The notes below the pieces were generated by a model, which worked only from the letters and a program-made list of their open reading frames with translations, ran no database searches and was not told the origin of the DNA. A DNA stretch of 64,000 nucleotides, from the NCBI GenBank assembly GCA_019918135.1, contig WBZZ01000121.1, forward strand, positions 102,001 to 166,000, read 5' to 3'. Below are positions 55,493 through 64,000 of the stretch, piece by piece. This DNA comes from Paulinella micropora. Lineage: Eukaryota; Cercozoa; Imbricatea; Euglyphida; Paulinellidae. The position numbers were made by a program, and so were the translations under genes. Within the stretch, counting starts at the first letter, position 1, and every line of letters begins with the position of its first letter.

Positions 55493-55865
55493 GGGGGACA
55501 GAGGGAACGAGGGGCGAACGCCAGAGGCAAACATGCTGGGCGGACGGGGGGGGGGGGGGGGGGGGGGGGGGGGGAGGGGGCAGGGGGGATATAAAATGTG
55601 TGACGAGAATCAGGAAAGTGGGAGGAAATGAAAAATGCGCTGCAGAGAAACGGAGGAGAGGAGGGGGATAGGAGGGTGAGAGGAGGGGGGGGGGGGGGGA
55701 GGGAGGGAAAGAGAAGAGGAGCTCGCAAGATTTTCTTTGATTATTATAGTAGTTAATATACTAATATTTCAGTACTGCTTCGTGTTGCAAGCGCAACATC
55801 TGCCATCCTGCTGCATGTCTTTGTATATAGCTTTTCCAAGAGAAAACGTGGATCTTTCATTCACG
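54413..55865. other. Gene-free low-complexity region, right arm
   Basis: Counterpart of 10700-12140: GCTGCTGC and CCTACC tracts, GTGTGTCTG-type repeats (54960-55290), and G-runs of 36 (55456-55491) and 29 bases (55546-55574) against 27 and 34 on the left. The last 130 bases include an AT-rich stretch (TTATTATAGTAGTTAATATAC) that probably holds the promoter of the Ubl/Ulp1 gene. Confidence 0.6.
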
Positions 55866-57203
55866 ATGAGCCAGGACGGCCCCTCTTCATCAGGTAGGAG
55901 ACTACGCTTTGAATAAGCCGATTGTGTTGCGTGTATGTCTGTGTCCTTATTTTTAGCTGGCAGTGGTGGGCGCAAGCGGCGTCTTCTGTCTCCAGACTCA
56001 GAGGGAGGAAAGATGGAGTGGGATGAGCGCAAGCGGCGTCTTCTGTCTCCAGACTCAGAGGGGGAAAAGATTGAGTGGGATGAGTTCTCAGACGACGAGT
56101 CTGAGTCTGTCAAGGAAGCGCCTTGCGCAGTTTCTTCACGGCGTCGCGCAAATCCCTACCCTGAGTGGACGTCAAAACTTCGCGCGCGGAACGCGCCGCA
56201 GTCACCCAAGAATGGTAAGCGGAAGTGTTTATGTTGGGGTTAGGGTTAGGCGGGAGTGCTTCTATTGTATTGTCCATCCTTGCACTCAATCCGTTTGTCC
56301 TCCCTGCAACTTAGGTGGCAGCATCTCCGTGTTTGTCAGCGTACCGGGCTCTAGAATCATCAGCTTGTGCATGGACCCTTCAGACTCGATTGGAGTCTTG
56401 CAAAAAGCTATCGAGGACAAGGAGGCCATCCCCGTGGATAAACAATTCCTCGTCTTCAATGGAAGACCCCTTGAAGAAGGAACGTTAACGTTGACAAAAT
56501 ATGGAATCGGGAACGATAGTGTAATTCAATTATATCCCTACCTACCCGGCGGCGGGTCCGACACAGCCGAACAGGAAACTAAAGGCAAGCGCGCGGATAG
56601 CGCCACGCTGGAAGATGGTAAAAGCCATGCTACCAGACTCAGAGGGGTGGGTGGATGGGCGGGTGGGGGCACAGGGGGGGGGGGGAGGGGGGACGGGCAC
56701 GCTATCTCAACTGTATTCACTTTCCACAACAAAGCACATGAAATAATATATTCGCAGGTGCTACCGCTCCAGAAAGCATGGCATTTAACTTGACCGAGAA
56801 GATCAGGACGGGCTTGAAGCTACCCGCGCAAGCCAAGGTACAGTCGAAACTCCAGCCGGCTTGTTTGCTTTTGCCAAGCTCGGCGCAGGAAGCTTTACAA
56901 TCATGCCTTGTTGTGCCGGCGCAGGTGGTTACACAAGACATCACGCCGACTAGCCAAGGCATCATAGTAAAGCTTTCCATCACGTTCCGGGAGGAGCACA
57001 GCTGTGTGCATCAGGAGCTGGTTCCGCTAGGCCAGCAACACAAAAGCAGCGATGGTGCTGGTGCGACAGTTACAAGCGGAGGTGATGTCCTCCTCACTTG
57101 TAATAGTCCTGCCTGCTTTTCAAAAGGTAAGGAAAGGAAGGTCTTTACTTTTGACAAGGAGACCAACGCAAAGATTGGCGCTATCTGTGCGCCCTGGTGC
57201 TCG

Positions 57204-57246
<43 letters not shown>

Positions 57247-59856
57247 TCCCCCGCGAAGAAGCGCCAAAAGGTGGCAGAACCCTTGCACACAGGGGCCAGC
57301 AGTTCCTCTGATCAGACACCCCCACCTCCCGAGAATCCCGAGCCCCCATTGGATGCGAAGGCGTACCAAAGACAATTGCTTCAGCCAGATGTAAGTATTT
57401 CCTTGCCCGAGCTTGACGGCTGCAAATAAAAGGACCCAATGTACAAATTAGCTCTTCGTTTTTCGCTCCCGGACACAGCAACCCTCAATTGGAACAAGTA
57501 TGGGAGTGACGTGCCGAGGGAGACGGATCTTTACGTGCACCCTGGTATGTTTTGCGATGGCTTCGGGTTACGATACCTGAAGAGTCAGGAAGACCTAAAG
57601 GGAAAATCAGCTTCAGAGGATATCGAAGATACCAAGGTGGCGATTGCGGCTGGATTCGGCAAGGCTTGCCGTAAGCGAGGGCTAAGCGATGTGGCTCTGC
57701 AAATTGAACGCAAGCACGGTTTGAGTCGTCCAAATGCAAGCGACCGGGCTCTCGAGCCGTCGGCTGATTTCAAGCAGGATTTGAGAATCAAAAACGTGCC
57801 CAACGCGACTCAGCACGAGGACAAGGTTGTCTTTGCAAGTCTGCGCCAGATGGCGCCGATTTGGAGGAGGGAAAAAATCTATATCCAAAGTGTTGATTAC
57901 ACAATGCAGCCGGGTTTTTCCCTTAATTGTTTTCTCGAACGCCTTCAGAGAGAAGGCTTCAAGATAGAGCATGCACCTTACGGTTACCATGATGTTCCTG
58001 AAAACTACAGTAATTCAACAAGAAAGAGGAATGGAACGGATATGGAGCTGGGTGATACCCTTTATCTGGTCCGAAGGGAAGAGGCGAACGGCCTCCACTG
58101 CTTTACCTTTCGGCTTTGGTGGCGTGGATGCAAAGTGGAGCCGAAAATATATGGAAAAGATATCAACATGTTTGAGGTGGAATCTGTCATAAAAAATGTA
58201 GGACATCGCCTGCAAGATTTCGTCTTCAGCACAAACCCACGCGTCCGAGCTGCTTTTAAGGACCAGCGCATGAGGGACTGTGGGATTGGGCGCATCGAAA
58301 TCCGAGTCTTTGGCCCAGGAGTCGCGCCCTTAGACGACGTACGTGCTCTGTTTCACCAGATCCTCTCTAGGTTCAAGCCCGCGTTGGTGTACCATACCTC
58401 AGTGCGCGCGAAGATGGAAGCGTACTCGGAAATCCTGACCAAAACGCTCTTCCTCTGGGATCCACTGGCTAGCCCGGTGCACATGTTCTCTGTAAACTCA
58501 ATCACCAGAAAAGTGGCAGGTCATTCGATCGACCTATACAAGGCCTATAACACACCTGCGCAAGCCTTGAAAATGATGCAGCTTACGAGCCCCAATGGCG
58601 ATATTTTCTTAGCTTTGGTTACTTACACGTTGCATGACAAAGAAGGGACCAAAGCAGTAACTGTGGAACTCAAGGAAGCAGTTGAGCTAATACAGGGCAA
58701 CATGCCCAGGAACGAAGGAGACTTCAAGAAGCTCCCGTTAGTTAGGCGGTTTGCTGAGGCTTTTCCCAATCAAGATGAGACTGTCCTTTCTAGTGTTCAG
58801 GTGCACTGCGCTTGTTACAGCAGAGAGCTGCCAGCTCCGTCGATCCTTGCTTTCAATGGACACTGCGGCATAAACAAAGTTTTAACAGACCGCGTGGCAA
58901 GAGCTGAATTTAAGCAAGGCAGATCACTCGTTGCAGAAGAAGAGCTGTGCACCGATTGGATGCGGACCAAAGACAAGCTTGTCAACTACGACCCTATTGT
59001 TATCGCATCTGATGCTCAACGCGAGGAATACAATCCCAAGTGGTTTGAAGTTGGCTTGGCAAAGGAAAAATCGCCGTTAAAAGCATTGGTGAAACAGTTC
59101 CAAGCGCAGGGGAACAAAGTGCAGTGGTTAACTTGCGCCGACACCCGCCTGCCGCCCAAGAACCACAGGGAGCGATCGAGAGAAATCTTAAGTCTTCCCC
59201 CAAGCAGCTATCCCATCATGGGTTATCGAGAAGGAACGTGGTCTGGCTTGAACCTCGGGTTTGTATTACTACACACAACAAACAACGCGATGAAATCGTT
59301 GCGCGGCTTGTTTCGTGCAGACTTGCATGTTGTTCTCAGATTGCGAAGAGAAGGTGTTCGAGAGATATCTGTGTATCATCAACAAGGCGAGTCTGTTCTG
59401 CACAGGTTCTGGATTTTTGGAGCCGTGAACATGAAACTGGCCGCTGGACAGAGCATATGCGTCTTCGGGCCATCTACAGGCAGTTGTGCCATCAAAGGGC
59501 AGCCCACCATTGCCAACGCGATTTCTGTAACCCAGAATGATGAGTGGGCAGCAATCCTATTTTATACCCATTTACGAGAGCACAAGAAAAACGGCGCGAG
59601 CGCTGTTGTGCTGGTTCGAAACCATCCAGACAAACCAATCAGGCTCAACGACAGAAATGCCAAGATGCTGAGAAAGGCAGAAGATGATTATCCCGGTGGG
59701 TTTTGCGCCTGGGTGAAGCCGATTTTTAACAAGGGCAAGAGCAGAAAATTGATGAAGAGAGACGCCCCTACCAACGTGGAGTTGGACCTGAAGATTGAGC
59801 CTCCGAACAGTAGCCGCGCTGGCTCCAGCCAGGTGGAACTGGCTGCGGCACACCCA

Positions 59857-59887
<31 letters not shown>

Positions 59888-60826
59888 CTTCTTCTTCTTC
59901 TTCTTCTTCTTCTTCTTCTTCTTCTTCTTCCTTCTCCTCCTCTTTGTCTTCTTTTTCCCCTTCCACATCCGTGCAACGGGAAGAGGCAATCATGGCTACT
60001 CAGAGCGAAAGCGCAAATCGTCCTGTTGGCTGGCCCAGCTCAGGCGCTGGGCCCAAGCCAGCATGGCTGCAGAACCTTGCTGCCAAAAGTTGCAATATGC
60101 CTAGGCCAAGCTCTGTCTTGGAAAATATGCGTGCCCAGCCCGCAGAATTTGCCAACGCTGACACTTTCACCTTCCTGCTTAAGGTGATTGCGGCAAGCGT
60201 CCCAGAAGCTAAGGTTATTGGTTGTCTGGACATGCAAGCACTTTGCCACGAAGAAGCAGTGGGCGGATGGAGAAGCCAAGCTGCACAAAAAATTCAAACA
60301 AAAATTCCAGCACATCAGGATTCGGGGTTTTTCTTGTCTGGAATCAACGATGGGTTTGGGGGGGGGCATTTTGGAGCATACTGGTTATGGAATGGATGCT
60401 GGAGCACATTGGAGCACCATGATCTTGGTTCCCCGGCAGAAGAAAGCCACTCTGCTGGTCATAAACACTCTGCAAGAATCTTCCCGAATCAGTCAAGCGT
60501 TGGTTGCCGCTGCCACCCGTGTCAGAAACAACCTGCAGATGATACTGACGTTGGGCAAGGGCGGAGGAGTTGAAATCCAGCTAAAGGTTATCCATTGCTG
60601 CGAACAACGCGAGGGTTGGGAATGCGCTTACCAGTCCTCTGCTATCGCTGCATATCTCCTGCTCCAACCTCGGCGAGTACATCTCAACTTGGCTCTCCAC
60701 CCGCAGGCAATTTTGAATACGATCGCAGCACGGTTAACAAAGGAAATTGGCGACGCAAACATTGGGCCTGCTTTTCGTGCTGGCATACTTGCGTCCCTGG
60801 TGAAACAGGGACAAGAGAAGCGATAA
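55866..60826 (+). CDS. Large multi-exon protein: ubiquitin-like domain plus C-terminal Ulp1/adenain-like cysteine protease
   Basis: Predicted exons: 55866-55893, 55957-56214, 56315-56617, 56758-57126, 57278-57390, 57433-60183, 60239-60826. All have GT-AG borders and consistent phase, giving about 1,469 residues. Residues 97-170 form a ubiquitin-like domain (ISVFVSVPGSRIISLCMD...DKQFLVFNGRPLEEGTLT...VIQLYPYLPGGG), ending in Gly-Gly-Gly as in processed ubiquitin precursors. A long unrecognised centre follows, with a poly-Ser tract near residue 1168. The last exon has the order of a C48/C5 protease: HWS (His about 1331), VINTL (Asn in the Asp place), CCEQ (Gln about 1397) and GWECAYQSSAIAAYL (Cys about 1403). 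The TAA at 57427 falls inside the proposed 42-nt intron 57391-57432. The product could process or read ubiquitin/SUMO-like tags; that is inference. Confidence 0.65.
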
Positions 60827-60868
60827 ATGCAAGTCAGGCAGCGGGCTGTTGCCCGCGAACACACAGGA

Positions 60869-61415
60869 CCCGCGATAGGAGCTGAAATAGAAGCTAGAGT
60901 TTCTGCAGTGCAACAGGAGTGGAGCAGGGATTATATGGAAAACAGAACGAAAGCTACTGCAGTCTCCTGCGCGTGCTCCTGCCTGCATCTCAGTGAGTAT
61001 TAATATTTTGCTCGCTTGCTTTCTGCCTACCTGCTCCTGCCTACCTGCTCGCCTGCCTGCAATCTACGCGCGTGCTACTGCCGGTTACTCCTAGAAGCAA
61101 AGCTCAGTGCTACTACCGCCGCTTAGGACAGAAATCGGCAGTTGCAACAACGCTGTATCTATACAGTGATAATAAGAATCATGTTATGAATATTAAAAAT
61201 AGTGAGCATCGGAATATATTTTAATAATCAATTAGTATGCAAATATTAAGATGAATCAGGTCCGTCCACTGTCATAAATTTACAATAAATATTATCGATA
61301 GGCATGAACAATTTAGGTCCGGCCGGACTACTACCACAGGTCCCTAAAACAGCAGGTTTGCTCTCCCTCTAATTACTACCACAGGTCCCTAAAATATCAG
61401 GTTTGCTCTCCCTCT
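60869..61415 (-). repeat. Terminal repeat TR8 (outer subfamily)
   Basis: Reverse counterpart of TR1, sharing its diagnostic differences from the inner copies. Its end CTCCCTCTTGAACCCC cuts into the hydrolase-like gene. Confidence 0.9.
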
Positions 61416-62029
61416 TGAACCCCCTGCACCGACTCTTGCGCATCCAGACGGTGAAGAGCCTGGGCTATGTTTGGCTTGAACAGATCGGCTGTTCCGCCCA
61501 CGCCTGGTTTCGGTTTGAGGTGCTGAGCCGCCCGTGCTCGGTGGGCGACCTGCTGGTCGCCAGCAACATAGCCCTGAGCTGGAGGCAGGGGCGCGCGCGC
61601 TGGCTGTACCCCTCACTGCCCAAGCTGTTGAACACGAACGTGCCGACGGCCTTGATTTACGGAGAGCGCGATACTATTATGCCCTGTCATCAGGGCGAGC
61701 ACTTGTCCAAGCTCTGCCGGGGCGCGGTGCCCTGCGTAGTGGTAGCAGACAGTGGGCATTCGCCCCAGTGCGAAAAACAAGCGGAATTCTACTTGGCGCT
61801 GACGCTGGCTAGCAGCCGGGCCGCTTCTCCAAACTCGGCGGGGGGCAGCCACTGCCACGTGTTGCAACAACATTTTCAGAGCACCCAGTATTTTACGACG
61901 TTTTCCTGCTCGGTCTCCGAGTCTCTGGTCCTGGCCATGTACGCGTCGATCCTGCGTGTCTGCGCGCAGAAAGTGGTAGGGGGGTCCGACGGAGGGACGC
62001 CCCCCGCCCCCCGCCAATGCCCTGCCTAG
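61403..62029 (+). pseudogene. Truncated alpha/beta-hydrolase-like gene, right copy
   Basis: The last about 205 residues of a protein that enters the window at the TR8 border without its own start. The C-terminal half resembles the end of an alpha/beta-hydrolase: a strand and turn with ALIYGERDTIMP (usual place of the catalytic Asp, near residue 90), then CVVVADSGHSPQCE (usual His, near residue 117) and a closing helix. The nucleophile Ser and oxyanion half would lie upstream and are missing, so activity is impossible from this piece. The tail (CHVLQQHFQSTQYFTTFSC...) is unrecognised. Resemblance rests on two short motifs, so another fold is possible. Stop TAG at 62027-62029. Confidence 0.5.
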
Positions 62030-62613
62030 GGTACAAAAAGAACTGCGGGGGAAGCCCGCTAAGTGGGATTTAGACGTATTTTATCCCATCAATACGCGAG
62101 CTGCTTTTTCAGCCCGCGCAAATCGGGCTGACTTTGGTACAAGCTTTTATTAATTAAAAGAATCTTTTTTTTTTCTTTTTTTCTGCAAACTGAGGCTGCT
62201 TGCAAGCAGCACGGTCCAACTGTGACGGTGGAGCACTGAGGAGAGAAAGGAGGGGAGGAGGAAAAAAAGCGGGGGAGAGGGGCCCTTCCCCTGTCCTTTG
62301 AGCCCCCGGGCTCAGGGGGCTCAAGCAGAGCCGGGGCTCAAGCAAAGGAAAAAGAAAAAAGGGGGGGCGCCCCCTCTTTTTTTTTCTCCCCCATGAGCCC
62401 CCTGAGCCCGGGGGCTCAAAGAACAGGGGAAAGGGGAGGACTACAAAGCTTTCTTTAAAAAAAACATGAAACGCCTCCACTAAGCCCCCCCCCCCCCCAT
62501 TCCTGTCCAAGTTCTCAAACGGGGGGGGAAGGCTAAGCACAGGGTTGAGCCTCTCTCTCATCCCTGCCCCTTTTCTTTCCCGTGTGCTTACATATTCAGG
62601 TGCGAGGTGAAAC
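62030..62613. other. Intergenic stretch with long GC hairpin (right)
   Basis: Counterpart of 3962-4551. It holds short hairpins (CAGCCCGCGCAAATCGGGCTG near 62110), an AT-rich TTTTATTAATTAAAAG (62143-62158), the long inverted repeat at 62280-62440, and C- and G-runs upstream of the coiled-coil gene. No gene seen. Confidence 0.55.
62280..62440. repeat. Long GC-rich inverted repeat, right
   Basis: Same fold as 4145-4306 with a small insertion (AGCAGAGCCGGGGCTCAAG) that adds another GAGCC..GGCTC dyad. Confidence 0.7.
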
Positions 62614-63523
62614 ATGGACGGGACCTGCTCCGGGGGCGAACTCTTCTCTGCCCTTGACATGAATGTTCTTACCAAGGTTCCGGGTGCCGGGGAGCACATG
62701 TTTGAACTGCAAGGCAAGGCAGTAAAGGCGACGGTGGAGAAAGATGGCTCGCTGCATTTGCAACACAGGTTTCTTTGGGACAACTTGAGTTTGCAGGCTC
62801 AGTCCGAGCGGGAGAGGCGCTCACTGGAACTCCGGAAACGCCACGAGGATTTGGCCCTTGTGCAAAAAGATCTGCAAGTGCTCGAACTAAAGCTTCGCCA
62901 GGGCCCTGCATACGATGAGCCTGAGTCTCCAGATCAAGAGCTAGGCCAGAAGTTGATAAGACTACATCAGATTATTGGCAATCATGCTAGGCAGATCTCG
63001 CTCTTGGAGCAAAAGCAAGAACTTGAGGTCAAGTATACGGAAATTACAGAGACTACAAGCTGCAGGCTCCCGCCCGGTCTGATTGTGCGCGTGCCCGCTT
63101 TGTTCTCGCCTGGGCCGCTTCTTTGGTGCCCTTTACAAAAAGCGGTCGTAACTTGTGAATCTCGGAGCAAAGTGTCCACGGCCAGCGCCAACCCGCTAGC
63201 TCGGGCCAAATAGCCTATGGAGCAGGCAAGGTGTTTGTCGCGGACACGTTCAACCACCGAGTGCAGGTTTCTCTCCTAACGGAGCTCTAATGAAAACACA
63301 GCGGGGCACGCTTAATCAATCGCTGGCCTTGGCATTTTGCCAAGGTTTGGTTTTTGTGGTAGATGCACCGGGTGCCTGGCGCATTCAAGCTTTTACACCA
63401 GTGTCAAGTGTAGGACTTTGTCCAGTTTTAATAAAAACAAAATTGAACTTTCTTGGCGCGCCCCCTATTTTAGCCAGGAGGAAAGCAAATGCGCACCAAA
63501 AAAAATTAGGCGCAAAAGTTTGA
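62614..63523 (+). CDS. Coiled-coil protein with C-terminal NHL-like repeats, right copy
   Basis: The start (AAACATGGAC) is in a good context. Residues 60-145 are heptad-like and charged (SERERRSLELRKRHEDLALVQKDLQVLELKLRQ...), a likely coiled coil. Two NHL-type blades follow in other frames and are best reached by splicing: QIAYGAGKVFVADTFNHRVQ ending at 63266, then a 35-nt intron (63267-63301, GTTTCT..CTAAC..ACACAG) and LNQSLALAF..GLVFVVDAPGAWRIQAF from 63302. The intron leading to the first blade is less certain (about 63129-63170). NHL blades form beta-propellers that bind RNA or protein, and coiled coil plus NHL recalls TRIM-NHL proteins, here without RING or B-box. An AATAAA at 63430-63435 lies before the frame's stop at 63521, so the true end may be earlier. 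Confidence 0.5.
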
Positions 63524-63671
63524 CAATTTTCTTGGGGGCAAAAGGGGAGGGGTGTGGGGAAAGGGGGGGGGGGGGGGGGGAAGGGGTCTCTCCCTCCCGA
63601 AAAGGGAGGGGGGGCGCCCCCCCCCCCCCCCTCTGTGCTCCAAAAAAAAGTTGACATATTTTTGCTCCCCC
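63524..63671. other. Homopolymer-rich spacer of the right arm
   Basis: G-run (63564-63580) and C-run (63617-63631), no coding signal; the counterpart of 2820-3015. Confidence 0.55.
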
Positions 63672-63953
63672 TCTAAGGCCACAAATCTAACTTGGCCACT
63701 TTGTGAGCAGGTACAGGCATGGCCCTACGCTTGGCTTTATGGGCCCTGTCTCGACTACAAACTCCGTCTAAGTCATCCGACGAGTGACTTCTCAAATGAG
63801 GCGGCGCGCTCTCTGGGACCAGAAAGCATGGCCTCCCGAGCCATCCGGAGGGCAAGGCCCCCAGAGCCCCCCTTTCAGCCCGCGGCAGCGGGAAGAGAAG
63901 GGTCCGAGAAAAGAAGTCCAGACCTACGCCGGCTCCTCAGGAGCCAGCTTTAG
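63672..63953 (+). other. Unrecognised ORF upstream of the TnpB-like gene, right
   Basis: Same stretch as 2524-2810, with Pro for Ser and Ala for Thr changes. It is open, contains a palindromic repeat in frame, and stops just before the ATG-like start of the TnpB region at 63957. Confidence 0.3.
63845..63893. repeat. GC-rich palindromic repeat, right copy of e
   Basis: Mirror of 2585-2632 on the opposite strand; CCAGAGCCCCCCTTTCAGCC then CGCGGCAGCGGG. A further copy begins at about 63976 and runs off the window. Confidence 0.7.
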
Positions 63954-63956
63954 CTT

Positions 63957-64000
63957 ATGCGCCGTTCTGGAATCAGTCCGGGGGGCAAGGCCCCCCGAGC
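63957..64000 (+). pseudogene. Start of the right-arm TnpB/Fanzor-like copy (cut by window edge)
   Basis: Begins ATGCGCCGTTCTGGAATC, the mirror of the left copy's start at 2520, and leaves the window after 44 bases, inside a palindromic repeat. The nuclease part cannot be assessed. Confidence 0.4.

Noticed and set aside
57284..57311. Reading through the C-run to VPREEAPKGG as the true C-terminus of the fourth exon
   Set aside because: The run length changes from 12 to 42 between arms, and splicing at AAAAG|GTAAGG to GGCAG|AACCC connects both long frames in phase, which is the simpler account.
1..64000. tRNA or rRNA genes
   Set aside because: No cloverleaf with conserved TTC-loop and D-loop bases and no rRNA core motifs were noticed on either strand; a covariance-model scan would be needed to exclude diverged ones.

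Overview
The window looks like part of a protist-infecting, herpesvirus/mirusvirus-grade DNA virus, or an integrated or episomal copy of one, in a eukaryote that removes very short spliceosomal introns. The basis is as follows. (i) A spliced gene at the end of each central repeat encodes the C-terminal nuclease half of a herpes/mirus-type terminase large subunit. (ii) Several genes carry 35-150 nt GT-AG introns. (iii) The accompanying genes (signal-peptide EGF-like protein, two-TM membrane protein, class 3 lipase, ubiquitin-like/Ulp1-like fusion, TnpB/Fanzor fragment) fit a large eukaryotic DNA virus. No capsid, portal or host marker gene was recognised with certainty, so the taxonomic call is an inference.

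Layout. Bases 1-1790 are AT-rich and hold a broken protein-primed-type family B DNA polymerase and two small FGKYRG-type genes, as in Polinton-like or giant viruses. GC-rich sequence then begins. Left arm (about 1.85-16.5 kb): TnpB/Fanzor fragment with in-frame palindromic repeats, coiled-coil/NHL gene, truncated alpha/beta-hydrolase-like gene, the large Ubl/Ulp1 gene, a gene-free low-complexity tract, a 13-bp minisatellite and a 177-bp satellite. Centre (16.5-49.6 kb): three direct copies of an 8.8-kb cassette C with six genes, each flanked by inverted 551-bp terminal repeats (TRs) and separated by 177-bp satellite arrays. Right arm (49.6-64.0 kb): the left arm repeated in inverted orientation, running past the window edge.

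The order is therefore A-TR-B-TR-C-TR-array-TR-C-TR-array-TR-C-TR-B'-TR-A', with B/B' and A/A' inverted. This resembles the short component of a herpesvirus genome (a unique segment between long inverted repeats) with the unique part amplified three times. TRs cut through genes: the terminase, the membrane-protein gene and the hydrolase all lose their 5' parts at a TR.

The copies differ by small lesions, and no cassette is intact for all six genes. The terminase C-part reads through only in copy 1. The membrane-protein gene reads through only in copy 3. The 848-aa gene reads through in copies 1 and 2. In the arms, the right-hand genes are the better preserved. Many lesions are single-base changes in homopolymers and could be consensus errors. 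Others (a 4-nt insertion, a 2-nt deletion, a nonsense substitution, a 345-380 bp inversion) are not of that type.
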